Shown here in pieces: positions 12,751 through 31,619 of a stretch of 64,000 bases of DNA. Positions within the stretch are counted from its first letter, which is position 1. Each line of letters opens with the position of its first letter. This DNA comes from Breviolum minutum Mf 1.05b.01 (lineage: Eukaryota > Sar > Dinophyceae > Suessiales > Symbiodiniaceae). The notes under the pieces are model-generated. The model had not been told where the DNA came from, searched no databases, and worked only from the letters and a program-made list of their open reading frames with translations. Both the position numbers and the translations under genes were made by a program. The stretch spans positions 133,479-197,478 of the forward strand of contig DF239278.1 in assembly GCA_000507305.1 (NCBI GenBank), written 5' to 3'.

Positions 12751-13379
12751 TGCTAAGCTCAGATCCCAGAAAGCCGGAGGTTTCCCAGCATCTGATTGTG
12801 CCTGCGCCTGGAAGTGAATTCTTGGGTTTGAGGTCTGTGGGTTCGAGTACCAATAGCTTTCAAAACTGACTCATGTCGCAGCAAACCTAACAGCTATTAG
12901 GCTGTAGTGCTAAAAGCATTTCATGCTCTTTGTCTCTTGGTGCCTGTCCACTGCCTAATGTGCCACGCCACCATGCAAGTACTGTGCTCACCTGAAAGCA
13001 ACGGGTCTGATCTCTATGTGAAATTTGTATGCCAATGACAAGCAATCTCCCCCTATCATCTGTTTAAAGACTGTTGGAAATCAAGCACTTCAAGCAATCT
13101 CCCCATCCAAAATCTCAACCAGTTTTTTTTCACATGCATCCAAGTAAAGTATATATCATATATAGCCTTAGCCTTTGTAGGTTGCCCTCCATTAGAATTT
13201 TACCATCGGAAAAAGACCCCATGACTTGGGGCTTTCCCACCAGCAAACCACCAAAGGAAGCTCGCTCAGCCCAGCCCTGAAGCTCAGTGCCGTCCATGAC
13301 CTGGGAGAAACTTGAATTGCATCTTCAAGCAATCTTTCTAAAGATTCAAGATACATCAAATTTCCTATTATTGTGATAT
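12751..13379. other. No gene recognised
   Basis: I see no convincing exon, repeat or RNA gene here. Likely intergenic or intronic. Confidence 0.4.
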
Positions 13380-13476
13380 ATGGCGATATATTGCTATCTA
13401 TATATATATATTGCTATCTATATATATATTATGTATATATATATTATCTATATATATATGCATATATATATATATT
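13376..13476. repeat. (TA)n / TATC microsatellite
   Basis: Alternating TATATA and ATTGCTATC blocks make up a low-complexity tract of about 100 bases. Confidence 0.8.
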
Positions 13477-15520
13477 GAATCTGGCGTCTAAGTTGAAGAG
13501 ATCCACTTCAAAAGCGGGAGAGCGTTTTGTTGATGAAATCACCGCAATATTTTGAATTTTGCGCACTCAAAAAGCTACCCTTGGTCATGAAGGAAGAAAG
13601 ACATGGCAGGCAGTATATCTGCAAAAACTTTTCTCAACAAGCCCTTCAACTTCATGTCTCCCCAATGTATACATATTATGACTTACATTCATCGGATCAT
13701 GTGGCTTTTAGTCATTTTCATCATTGGTTGAATCAAACTTTCGACCATTGATCGGGCCAAGGTACTCCCGGCGCTCCATGTGCCAAGGGATTGTCCACTA
13801 CCGCATGCGCTGGCAAAGCGCTCAGTGCCTAGGGCGATGATTTTTTGAGTCTTTGGTGAATCTGAGATATGGATATGAATGTATACACACGTTATAGTAT
13901 GGTAAATGCTTTTTGACGTAATGTGATAATTATGTGAATTATGTGATATCTAATATGTGACACTGATTTGCGATGTATTGACATGACATGATCATGACAT
14001 GCATATGCTATACTTTGAATATAGTGGAAATAGGCCACTCGGCCAACTCCGCACAAGCAATTGGAGATGCTGAGGATCCTCACGGCCAGAGCACCCGCAG
14101 CAGCAGTCACTGCCTCGGCAAGTTGAGTCTGTGGCAAGGAATCCTAGATCCAAGACATCTGTAGACATCTTATATGAAGGTGCTTTTCTGGAGTCAGCAT
14201 CTCATCCTCGTGTATCGCCCTTACTCCGAGTGCCCTACTGCCTGCTCTTGCACACGGTCCGGGGCAGTCTCGGTTCCTGTCGCGATAGGATGATTACATT
14301 GTGTGCTCGGGCCATCATGGATTCCTTTGGTCTGCAATACTCAAGGTGATTCAGGCCTTTTGTTTTGCATTGTTATCTTATTTTGTTTGAATCTGTATAG
14401 CCTCTAGACGAAGATACATACGTGCTTTTTAAGCAATAATCAAAACCATATGGGACCATATGCATTAAGATGGGTCAGGGGAAACATATGATGCATATGA
14501 CAATATTCCGATGCATCTTGGGTTATTTTTCAGTCACAGCCTCGAGGCGCAGGAACAAATGCTGGCCAGGATAAACACGCTACGGCCAACACCTTGGGGC
14601 AACTCTAACCCTTGAATGCAATATGCTACTCCCAAATCCAAAGTCCATGGCAAAAACGTGGCAACTTGTGAAGCATCGTAACAAGGCTCCGGCCAACAAA
14701 GCTGGCAACAAAACCGGACGTCTGTTTGGCACCTAAACGACATTCAAAAAAGCACTCTGACAAGACACTGGAGATAGCACGTTTTCAATGGGGGCTAGAA
14801 TCCCGCACAAATAATGTTGTTCATCTTTAGGATTTGACAGCAAAAAAAGCTGTAAGAACCAGTCAGTCTTCTCTGGCGAAACATGTTGATTTGTTTGGCA
14901 AATACTAACGAAACATGCAGTGCAATTGCAGTGCGGGCAGCCCCTGCCGCGGAGCAGCGTGAATAGCATTGACATGCATTGTCTTGTTTGGTTCTCCAGC
15001 GCACAAATCCTGTTCTTAGAGCCCCACCATACTGGCAAGCACACAATAAGTTGGGAACGGATTTTGAGACCTGCAGTAACCCCACACCGAAACAGCAACG
15101 AATCTCTTCCCCAAGGTCTGCCAGCTCTGCATTTGTATACTTTCACCATTTAGCCAACATCCGCTCCGCCCACCTGGAATGGTCCCCCTGAAGCTCTCTC
15201 CACAGGGAGGATCAGGGCTGCCCTGTGTGCTTGACCCTAACCAGCATCAAAGATATACACAAATTGAACCTCCAAATGCAAACATTAAAATCCAATCATG
15301 TGAAGTCTCCAAGCTTCGAACAGCATGGCCTCATTACCTGCCTTTATCTATGGTAGACTCCACTTATCTATGCACGGAAGATTGAAAGCCAAATTGACAA
15401 GTTTGTCATATCAAGCACTTCCTCAACACATACAATAGCAAGAAGTTCATTGGAAAGCTTGCAATCTTTTCTCTGCAAAAGGCTCTTGTCGATCTCAATC
15501 TGTCAGTCGACTCTACTCAC
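13477..15520. other. No gene recognised; one possible exon at 14040-14137
   Basis: The minus strand at 14040-14137 encodes an Ala-rich segment (QTQLAEAVTAAAGALAVRI) that could be an N-terminus or part of a helix. Minus-strand frames at 14795-15085 are open but unlike any family I know. The rest shows nothing I can support. Confidence 0.3.
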
Positions 15521-15642
15521 AGCATCTTCATCTTCCATCGCTCTGACCCAAGCCCCCCAGTTCCAGAGAGATTTAGCATCTCCATCTCCGTGAATCGTCC
15601 AAGGCGAATGTCTGAGGTCCCAGTCAGGAGTCTTGTCATTGC
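15521..15642 (-). CDS. Unrecognised gene, single well-formed exon
   Basis: A 40-codon minus-strand exon has a CAG|GC acceptor and a canonical GT donor (GATGCT|GTGAGT). It encodes a Trp- and Asp-rich segment including DWDLRHSPWTIHGDGD and LWNWGAWVRAMEDEDA. The composition is clearly protein-like and the other frames are poorer. A frame at 15700-15765 (DYDFGMITSVAHGGGASKK) may be its upstream exon, but the phases do not match directly. Family unknown. Confidence 0.45.
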
Positions 15643-15765
15643 CTGGCTGGTGCTACACCTCTGCGCCAATGGCCTTCTTAGATGATAGGAATGGCTACCT
15701 TCTTAGAAGCTCCACCACCATGCGCCACACTGGTTATCATGCCAAAGTCGTAGTCCATCAATCTC

Positions 15766-18700
15766 CTATATACATCCACAAAGTTTGCAAAAGTCCACAA
15801 ATCACCAAGAATCACAAAAGTTGGGGAGAAATATGTAGAAGCTACAGAAGATTGTCTGTTGAAACTTGCTTAGAACATCAAGAGCTCTCCTTTCTCTTTC
15901 CCGGGTTTGCTACTTTTCCCTTTCTTTGGAATGCAGTTTCTTTCTGCAGCCTGACAAGGGGGCTCACACAACATCCCCCAGCATCACCCAACATCCCCCA
16001 ACAACTGTCTGAATTCCGGATTTCTAGAGGCCTTGTCCGCTTCTAATGGTAAATGCCACTTTGAAGGGCAAAGAGACTCATCATCTTCACTATCATCTGT
16101 CGCGAGGATGTGTTTGTGGTGACAAGGCTTGTAACATCTTGTAACAGTTTCTGGAAGGTACTCTCATCCATTTATACCACACTTGTTACAATATTGTTAC
16201 AAGTCTCAAAAAAAAGACAGCCAACCTCTCTCCAGGCTCACATCTGACCTCCAGTTGCCACCAACTGATCTGTGATCATCAAGGCAAATTATCTGAGATC
16301 AAGGCAAAGGTCCCAACCTGGTGGGGGAGATGTGCATCCAAACGGTTTTTTTTTGGGGGGAGGTTGGTATACCTGGTATACGCTAAGGTTGGAAGGGGGG
16401 AGTTGACATGTTTTGTTGGGATATTATGCGTGTCCTCACTCATACTGATCGCCCCTTTGCCTCGGTCCAGGGAAATGAGGACTGTATAAAATCACAAGTC
16501 ACCCTTGCAGAAGACCCATCTTTCACCCTGCAATTACTGCCAAATTGGTCGTTTCTGCAATTTCACTACAACGACCTATGAGACTATGACCATTGATGAA
16601 GCAAACGAATATCCAAACAATCTTCTCACCAAGCATTGAATACAACACATGATCATACATGATCTTGGACATTAGAATCGAAGACATTTCCCCTTTCAAT
16701 TTGGAAATACAGCAGCTTCAATCGCTCACCTCTTTCGCAACTCCAAGAGCTCAGTGGAGCTGGCATTCTCTTCTAATCCAGCCCTCAGAGGTGAAACCAT
16801 GGCCCATGGAAGTGACAAGATCTGAAAAGAAAGTGTCTGTAAAACATGCAAACCTTGACACGCAGTATCAATATCATTATGATATATTTGTTCATATTGT
16901 TGTTGCATGTTATTGCATATCACGATGCTTCGGACGCTGGATTTCTCCCTAAGCAAGTCTATATATATTCTACATGGATCAACTCACCATCAAGGTGTGC
17001 CACTCGATTATCTTCAAAATCTTCAAACAAATGCATGAAGTTCATGTCCAAGTTGTTCATTGTTTATATTTCCAAATTTCCTATCAAAAGGAGTGGATCA
17101 TGGTTGTAAATAGTGACATGTATGTACATACCTTTACGTACATACCCAACACACCGACAAATTCCACCTGCAGGCCCGTGCTTCAAGGATATCCTAAGGC
17201 TCTGGGGAACTCACTCCACGAATGCTATGGCGACCTCCTGCATGCCAACCTTTGGTGGGGTGCCCATGGGTGCCCCCAGTGCACAGTGGATTCATTCAAA
17301 AACACAGATTTTGGTGTCTTGTAGGCAAGTCACAATCGAAGATTTCTGTCGACTTTTGAGATCAAAATAGAATGTGAACAATGCTTCAACCCTGTGTTTG
17401 AAGCATGTCTTGATTCTGCTAGAAAGAAATCTTGATTCTCAACAGTGGCCTCTATTGCAGAAGTTGCACCTCTCCAGGAAGACCTTCACACAAAACATGT
17501 ATGTAACTAACACAGCTAAGTGGCAAAGTGCTGCTGTCAGTATCAACGGGATATGGAAACATTCAACAACCCACCCAGCCAGGCTAGGCACTTGGTATGA
17601 CTAGGGTCACATCGTAATGCCTGAACTCGTGTGATTGCGACTTGCCATGAAGTGAGGAGACAAAAGCTCTCGTGGCAAAAAGGTGCTTTAGGGCAAGTAA
17701 GGTGCAAGCTTCGTGGCAGCGGTCGATTGCCTGTGAGCAAACGCAATGGACTGCAAGCACACGTGAATACAAGATACAGTAGTTTGAAAGAAGTCCATGA
17801 ACTCTAATTTTGGCCTCCAGCCACTTCTTCTGCTTCATCAGAGCCTGCTTATCTATCTCACTACCAAAATGCCGAATGTTACATGATGTGCAAGTGCGGC
17901 TGGTGTTCCGCAGAAAAAAAAAACGCACATCCCTACCTGCGCGCTGTTTGAATGCAAGATTGCTGCTAGCTGTGCAGCATCCATCCCTGTCATCTCATTT
18001 TATGACATCTTTTTGCAAGTCTTGCCGCGTGCATGGAAATGTGAAGTTTATTCATCACGTGCACCCGCAAAGCCTTCCTCGACACTTTCCAGTTCTTGTA
18101 AAGCCTGATGTCTCTGAGTGCCAATCCATGGGCCAAGAAAACTCCAAGAAGATTCATATATGGATCTGACATCAATCCATGGGATTCGATCAGAATCGTG
18201 TTTTACTTGTATTTTATTGTTTGTTCAAAGCACCGCTGTACGGACCATTGCCTCGGAATACAGTTGCAGGGCACCTGGTTCTTCATCAAACAACAAAGGC
18301 ATGAATGATGAGTCACTCTAGACTTCTCTCCAAGTTATCCAAGTTTATGGCCTCCAGTGTCACCACTAGCCAGTTTTCTGTTGCCCCGCTCCTTTTCACA
18401 AACATTTCAAGTGACGAATGAAGGAATGTAGAAATCAAGTGTCCCCCCTTTTCAGCGTGAAGTCCTTCAGCTCTTTGCAGTGAAGCAAAAAGTCCTTTTA
18501 GCGGTGCAACAAAATGCAGCAATTGAGTAGTTGCTGGAGAGACGCATGCTGGAAAAAAATCCTGCCCAAGCCTGTTTCATCACATCTATGCGTGAAGGAA
18601 TCGGTCTTCACGAATCTTTGGCTGTGTTTTTTCTTTGTTTTTTTTTGCTGTTCGCATTGCTTCGTCCCAAGGCGATGATTGGGGTGTAGATTGGCTTGGG

Positions 18701-19856
18701 ATTAATTGGCCGCCCTGCCCCCCCCCCCTTTGCAAGTGTACTCATAGTACAAGTGTTTTGGCCCAAACAGCTGACACGCAAACTATATAATGCTTTCATC
18801 AGTGCTGAAGGTGTCCAATGGTAGCAACAATAAACCGCGCGCAGTTTCAGTCAATTTTCGTGTTTTGCAGCTCGGACAATCGGCTGTCATCCATCAACCA
18901 TCTGCTGATCCGCAAGCATTTGGTAGTGTCCACCGCCATTTACTTGGAAGACTCGGATAGCTTCACCCCTGCCACTGCACACTTTGGCCCAGATGTTTTG
19001 ACAAGAATAATGTGGTGCCAGCATGCGCAAGCTGCAAAATGCTGAAAAACTTGCTTTCAACACGTCCAGCTTACCGGCCACAAATCGTAAGTTTGCGATG
19101 GGCCTTGCTTCATCGAAGCATCGAGCTTCGAAATACGGCAAGACCTGGAGCATTTGACGCGGCCAAAGTGGCTAGAAAGCATTGGAAAAGTTGGGTCCAG
19201 CTTCACCCTGACCTCTTGTCCGCCATCCTGGCTGCAGTGGTGGGCGAAATCACTCTTTACAAGCATGTACGGTCAGAACAGTATGAGAATATGAGAACGT
19301 TCTAGAACATTTTGTAGAGGCCTCCACTTCCTTGATCTTGACTTCGTCCTGAGTGACCTCAAGACTGACTCAAAAAGTGCCCCCAATGCAACATAGTGTT
19401 GCAGTATGTGCTTGGACAATGCTCAAAACCACTTCAACGACACACCAATGACACGTCAAAACTTTTTCTAAAGCATGTGCAGGGCACTGCGCAGTGCCAC
19501 CACACAGTCTGGAGAAGCCGAAACTTTGAAATTCACAGCTACAGTAGCCAGGGTAGTCTGGGAGGTATCCTGCGAAGCTGGTGGAGCTCTTTCCAAAACC
19601 TGACGACCTTTGTAGAGAAAAGCTGCATCTTGGTACAGGCTTGTCATTCATCTCCACTAAAAATTTGAACAATCTAGTCTAGAACATGAACCAATCTACA
19701 TATAGATCACTATTGTAACATCATAGCCGTCGGCATCGCACCGTGTTCTCTGAAGCTTCATCAGGATCTGTTCAATCCCGAGATCAGCGCTGGGAGCGCA
19801 TGTCACCCACGACCAAATCTACGACACTAGAGGCTCCGCAATTCAGGGCCGTGTTT
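15766..19856 (-). other. Unrecognised minus-strand exon candidates, otherwise unassigned
   Basis: Candidate exons by composition and splice signals: about 16730-16815 (ends LELRKR with a GTGAGC donor), about 17640-17720 and 17815-17905 (Lys-rich, MKQKKWLEAKIRVH), about 18005-18115, about 18340-18515 (LHFVAPLKGLFASLQRAEG), and a few frames at 18880-19266. I could not chain them or name a family. Opposite-strand frames in 19000-19300 are also open. Confidence 0.3.
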
Positions 19857-25648
<5,792 letters not shown>

Positions 25649-26149
25649 GGTTCCTTAGAGTGTTCATGACATGATTTTTCCGAGGTTGGAAGGCAGAAAT
25701 GCAGACACAAAACGAACGATGCAAATGTGAAAACTTTCTTAGGGTGGCGTCCTAGTCGGGTCAGTTCGGGCACGAATCTTTGGACACTGCAGTCAAGTGG
25801 CCTTCACAAACCGAGGAGCTCAAAGGTTCAACAAAATTTGGGCCATGCGGCTGACCGCAAAACGAATTGGATTCCACAAAAAAATGTAGTGCATAGACTT
25901 AGACGAAAATCCGGTGAGCATGAAATCATATGAATTCAATTACTAATTACCAAGATATACTGCATCTAAAGTCTGCGCACGGACTTTTTACCCACACGCT
26001 CACTCTCTCTGTTGATCAAACCTGCAGCCGATGAGGCCATTCTGTTTGCAAGCTGGAGAATACCCAGTTGAGGTGGTGTTTTCTCAGCTGCCATCAAAGC
26101 CGCCTCAGTCCCATTTTTTGCCAACTTGCGCAAATTTGCAAAGGCAAAA
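25649..26149. other. Upstream region of the alanyl-tRNA synthetase gene
   Basis: About 500 bases lie between the alanyl-tRNA synthetase start and the end of the PPR-like region. A possible trans-splice acceptor (CTAAG on the minus strand) sits about five bases before the ATG at 25648. No spliced-leader relic and no TATA box were seen. Confidence 0.4.
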
Positions 26150-29011
26150 GATGATCTACTCAGTCAGCCATATAAACATATGTTCAGTAAACCTGCTTGA
26201 AATGATGCTTGAAATGAAAAGCTGGTGCGGCTCTGGAGCATGTAGGGTCACACAATTCTGGCGGACCAATGTCATCCTAGATGCTTTGCTTGCAGGAACT
26301 GCTGAACACAAGCTAGCGAATTCTTTGCAGCACGGGAAGTAGGAAACATGAATCATGAAAAGATCTTCAGCTGGCCACACTTTGAAATCTCATCAAGGCC
26401 AAGGGTCTGCATGAAAGTCATAAGATTCAGTACACTCTGCCAGCTCTGTGATGTAGCACATGCATGCATCGCCGCAGTACCTTTCAGATACAGTATTCAG
26501 TATTCAATATAATTTCTTTACTGCACTTTCTCACGCGGCAAACCTCAAAGTTGAAGACATGTCATCTCTGCTAGCCCAGCTGCAGCTTATCACATTGGGT
26601 CCCACAATCTGGTCCAAAGTGCTTAGAAACAAAGCCATTGCCCAGCCTTGCCAGGGTTGATTTCTTTGATGCGAACCAACTTTGGCCATATTCTAAGGCT
26701 CGTACAACCAGCAATATCCAAAGCACTGACTGTGGAGGAAATAGAGATGATGTCCGATGCACATCGATGGAGCCGCATCAGGTCCTAGTCCGATTGAACG
26801 CTCAATTCTGACTGCGAAGGATGAATGGACCACGTCCAATGGATTCGGAGGATTTGAAATTCCCATATCTAACCTGTTGACCTTCAAAACATGGTTGCCG
26901 TTGAGCCCTTTCGATGGGTGTGCTAAGGTTGGCACTAAGGTCATAAAGGCAAAGTGCCAATTTCCACACTTCTCCTGTAGAAAGCACTTGCACAAACATG
27001 AAAAACTCTTGGGGGCATCAAAAAACTGCAGTATCCATTGGATATTTTCTCGGACTTTCTGAAAGCTTCCTAAGACTCATTCAAGCAGGAAAGCTGATGG
27101 TAATGTCTAACAGCATCTATAGCAGCTACATTGCGTGAGCGATGCCTGAGCGCTGATGACTGCATTGAAACTGACAAGGTCAGGAAGGAAAGTCAAATGC
27201 CATGCAGCCGACCTTGGCGGAAATGCTGGGAGCACAGAAAGGCGAGCCAGCATGGCTCAAATCCATCTGCAGCTGAAGGGCAAAACTTGTAGTGAATGTT
27301 CCCACTTCTGGGAACGTTCCATATTGCTGAGCACCGAATTGATTGTCACCAGGTTGGCGCGGATGCATTTTTTTTGCAACAGGGCCTCAGAGGTGACCCT
27401 CCACACATGCGCAAGATTGCGCAAGTGACCTTACATTGCACGTTGCTGATTCAACCTACTTCATCCATTTCCAGCAAGGAGCAAGAAGACTAAGGGACAA
27501 ATCCCAATGTTGAACCTTTTCACCTCAGGACACATTTTCTTGACTCCATGACTCCATGATATTTGAAGGTGTGAAATCATCATTTGGGCAACTGAGCATC
27601 GCACAAGCAGAAACTACAGCATTGAATGACACAAAGGTTGAGCGGATTGAAGCTGTCGCGGCTTGTTCCAAAACCAGAAAGGTCCTGCAAGGCAACAGCT
27701 TTGGAGTCTGTTCCTTTTCAGCATGTCATGCATCTTTTGGGTTCTTTTGGTGTACGTTCCCCTATTGAGCATCGCCCTAACAAATCAGAAGGGTCCTCTC
27801 CCAGCGTCTTGCTCGCTCACATGCACTTAGTGCGGCATTTCGGACCACTATGGAGTTGTGATCATGTGCCATAAGGAGAGCATGGCCCCATTTCTGGCCA
27901 CCGGCACCAGAACCTCATCATCCAAATTTGTGCATCAGTAGGGCTGCCCTTGAGAAACAGCGGTACGATGTATGTAACAACTGATTGCAACAAGGCTGCT
28001 GATGATAGAACAGTGTGAAACAATGTCCAGTTCAAGATCTTCGCAGGACATGTGCCGGGACAAATCGAAAGATTCTTGCCATCGAGCGGACATCTCCATT
28101 GCAGCAATTGCAGCACTGCTGGTGAACAAATGCAATTGCATTCGTTTGTCCTTCACCTTGGACTGCGTGTTTAAAGCTGAATCAAAGTCGGTGATGCCAC
28201 AATGCCTCTGTGGATCTCTGTGGGATTTTTGGGGTCCTGGCTTCATCCATGAGATTCAATGCGGAGGTCCATCCACTGTTGTAGCGAAAAGAATTGGCAG
28301 TATTACTCCAGGAAAATGCATCTCGTTGTACCTCGGCCAGGTCAATTTCTGCGCCTGAATCTTTGCATGTGAAGGAGTTGGCCTTCTTTCAGCCAAAGCA
28401 CTCCATTTGATTGAGCCAACTCGGTGATCCTAAGTGCATTCCTCCATCCATGGCGGGATTGGCTTCCCTTCTCCAAGGTGTTCCCCAAGCTGTTGTAAGT
28501 GATCACACCCTCAGCCCACAGCATGCAACTTCTTTCCCATGCCAAGTCAACCCCGCTAAGCCGCAGGTGCTTTCTGATGCAGCGATCACACTCACAGCAT
28601 GCCGTTGCTGACAAGATGCTGCTCGTACGCCTTGACGTTGTAGATCCAATAGGATCTTCAAGGCATGAGGCCAAATACCTTGACCTTGGCAAGCTTTTAG
28701 TATTAAGAAAGGCCCAGGTGAGGTGGAGTCTCTCTGTGTGCATGACCGAGATATGTTGGAATTGAAGTTTCCCACCTGCTCCCAAGGCTTTCAACAGCAT
28801 GTTGTTCATGATCAAGCTGGACCTCACTCTGCGCACGCCAACCTGTCCATCGATTTTCACGTCCAACAATATGCTGTTCCCCATCCTGAAGCATCCTGAA
28901 GCATCCTGCCTCCTCTAGCAAAGCCATGGCTTGATGCCATTTTCCAGCAGTGCTCCAACTCTGCATTTTCACAATCGCATGGGTGTCTGCTCTGCAAACC
29001 TTAGCATACAA
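26150..29011 (-). CDS. Pentatricopeptide repeat protein gene, multi-exon or decayed
   Basis: PPR proteins bind organellar RNA. On the minus strand many ~35-residue repeats can be read, but in changing frames: AIVKMQSWSTAGKWHQAM (near 28950), SLIMNNMLLKALGAGG, ILKACQGQGIWPHALKILL, VITYNSLGNTLEKGS, then HLFTSSAAIAAMEMSARW (28100), VVRNAALSACERARRWE (27820), FVSFNAVVSACA (27600), LVTINSVLSNMERSQKWE (27330) and LVSFNAVISAQAS (27150). Below 27 kb the pattern fades. Each repeat keeps the [F/Y]N...[A/S]AC...W..AL signature. No long frame exists. Either several introns separate the repeats or the gene has frameshifts. I could not fix the start or stop. Confidence 0.7.
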
Positions 29012-29030
29012 ATGCTTGCAGAGCAGACAC
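28983..29030. ncRNA. Candidate hairpin, 15-bp perfect stem
   Basis: GTGTCTGCTCTGCAA (28983-28997) is repeated as an exact reverse complement at 29016-29030. The 18-base loop holds a second short inverted repeat, AGCAT/ATGCT. Such a perfect stem this close together is unlikely by chance. It lies at the 5' edge of the PPR-like region. It could be an RNA hairpin, a pair of short element ends, or a palindrome of no function. Confidence 0.5.
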
Positions 29031-31063
29031 GCTATCGGTATAGGTTCAGCTCAGTTCAGCTCTGAGCCCTCGACACCCGGAATCACCAGGGCGAGATACC
29101 AAGGACATCGTGACAAGCTTGATACTATTCCAGCACACCTGAATCACCAGGTCATCACTGCGGTGATTATCAATTCTCAATTTTGACATACCCCAAAGCC
29201 ATGTAGATCCATGCAGATCCTATGCCCTTAACAATAAGTAGAAGTTCATGTACGTTCAAACCATGTCAGTTTCAAATCCCTGATCATCAATGCATTCTGT
29301 CAGGGGTGTTTTTCGGAGTGGATATTGACATTTTGCGCGTGCGGTGCCAAACTTGCCAGGCCACTGAACGCTCTCTTGCAGATCTCCGACAGCAGCTAGA
29401 GCTGCAGACCAGGGATATGGCTCTGCCTACAAATATTCGCAAAACATCAAGTCCTGAGGCCTTTGGTCCGGATGAACTCTTGAAGCCGTGGTGTTTTACT
29501 CGTTTTTTGCCTTGATTGGTGCAGCTCCAGCTGCATTGGCCATTAGAAGCCATGGCCGCTCACTGTTTTTTAGTGTTCCTTTCAAAGGTTTCTTGCACAC
29601 TGTGGAGTCGACTTTGAGGAAAAGTAGTGATGTGGAGATGAGATACTCCATAATATTCATTAATATTCTAAATAGCAATGTATGGCGTGTAAGGGATGTG
29701 CTGAAGCACAAGTCCCATGAATCAGGTTCGCTGAAAATCTACCCTTTACCTTCCGAGTTCTGAGCTCTGAGCCAGGGTGGCTTGGATGAACGCAGAACAC
29801 AAGGCATGGATCAACAGGCACAATATGGCAACCAGTCGGGCTGCCGACGTTGTTGTTGCCGAAGGCAAGGACCGGCCGCTTCCTTGCAGCATGGGGGAAG
29901 CTGAGACGGTCGGTTCCATTGGCTCCGCACACAGAGGCGGGGACAGCACGCTGGACAAGGCAGCCATTTCTGAACCTGAGGTGCAGATTCATCTTGACAA
30001 AGAGGACCTACGACGACTTTCCACAGCGTTTTGCGATTGGCATAATGGCAAACATGCTGTAGCCTATCGGTAGCCTCTAGTGTCAAACAATGCTGAGGCA
30101 ACTGCTACCTGCCCAATTTCCTTCCGTGCCAGTTATCTCCATGTACCTGTCTTAAAATGGCGCATGATATGAAAATGTCGGCAGTTGCCAGCAGCTTGGG
30201 TCGTGGTTTCGTTGCTTCACAAACATCTTTTTCAAACCAAGATGCTCTTGCGCATGTGCAAGCACAAAGTCATAAACTTGGTCCGGCGTATACTCCGAAA
30301 CAAGTTGGCGCACCTGAGGGGGTTTCCGGAACATGCTGGAGATAACGACTCTCTGTTGCACTTCTATATACCGTGATTCCTGCACTGAGATACGGACTCT
30401 CTTGTAAATGCCCTAGCAAAAGCAAAGTGTCTCAAGTCGCAGCATGGCTCAACTTGACATTCAAAAGCAAGTACTGTTGAAATCTTCGCAGCATTGGCCT
30501 GCAAGTCCCACCTGATTCAAAACTCAAGAAAACAACGCTTTGGCTTCTGCACCCAGGTGAACAATTCCAAGACACTGGCCCCATCACCCCACTTGCCAAG
30601 CCGTGCTTGTTAGTGCCCACAAACTCCTCCAACATATCCTACAGTGACGCATGGCGATGACTACGGATGCAAGTCCAATGGACTGATTTACACCATCTGG
30701 CTATGGAACTGAGCACACCGCTGTGAAGAGCTCGCGCATGCGCCACTCATCTTGTGGGGTCAGCTGCCCACCATCACGAAGAGCTTGCAACTGGCAAAGG
30801 TCATGAGAAAAGGATAGCAAAGAGTTAATTTGCAACACGCATTTGCTGCATGCCCCATCGTGATCACACTGATCACATGCTTTTCCAATTTCAAGATAAG
30901 ATATCCCCATCAATCCAACTAACACCTCGAAGCTATCAACCGAAGTAAAGCGGTTGTTCAAAACAATAAAACCCTTTTTCCGAGCTTTTTTAAAGGACGC
31001 CTTACAAATTTCATTGTAAAACAAAAAAGTGTTCTCTTTATCCTGCAAATTCAATAATGCCAA
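29031..31063 (-). other. Unrecognised exons, strand mostly minus
   Basis: The best exon is about 30200-30325 on the minus strand (acceptor CCTCAG|GTGCGC). It encodes a clean helical segment with RQLVSEYTPDQVYDFVLAHA. About 30703-31063 encodes a Lys/Phe-rich segment with a Cys cluster CDQCDHDGACSKC and ends DEWRMRELFTAVC. Near 29746-29967 a Ser/Ala-rich frame follows an AG|G acceptor. Plus-strand frames at 29310-29480 and 29777-30073 are also protein-like, so orientation here is not certain. No family recognised. Confidence 0.35.
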
Positions 31064-31480
31064 AATAGCTCGACTTGCTCGCTAAGATTGAGTTTGTTCA
31101 AGGAAAATGTGTAAATATATACCAGTTCTTACCATCAGTGAAATATCTACCATTGTTTGTCATCAAGTTGGTTGTCCAATTTGTCAATGGAATCAGTTTG
31201 CCGCCAAACAATACTGCATTCACAACGGTTCTCGATCACACGAACTACTTTGCGCAGAATGCATGTGAGGCCCGTGTCGCGTTCATGGCCAAGCTGGCCG
31301 TGGTGCCCAGCTTGGCCCTGCATCACCAACTACCGGCTTGAGCCTGCTTGTCCACGCTAGCTAGGCTAGGTCCATTAGCAGTCAGGCTTGACCCGACATT
31401 GACAACTGCCAAGCGTTGGCCTCTTTCTGCTTTGCTAGGCTTAGCCCTGCTGGTTTTTCTTTGCTGGGCTTGGCCCTGCT

Positions 31481-31579
31481 TCTTCTTCTTCTTCTTCTTC
31501 TTCTTCTTCTTCTTCTTCTCTCTCTCTCTNNNNNNNNNTTCTTCTTCTTCTTCTTCTTCTTCTTCTTCTTCTTCTTCTT
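31481..31579. repeat. (TTC)n microsatellite containing nine N
   Basis: TTC triplets run on both sides of a short CT stretch and nine N at 31530-31538. The Ns mark an unresolved repeat length. Confidence 0.9.
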
Positions 31580-31619
31580 CCTTTGCTGAGTGTGGCCAAC
31601 CGCTTCCTTTGCACCAGCA

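Noticed and set aside
29310..30073. Two protein-like plus-strand frames suggesting a gene on the opposite strand
   Set aside because: No splice-joined model or family found, and minus-strand frames in the same DNA have AG|G acceptors. Left undecided, not annotated as a gene.
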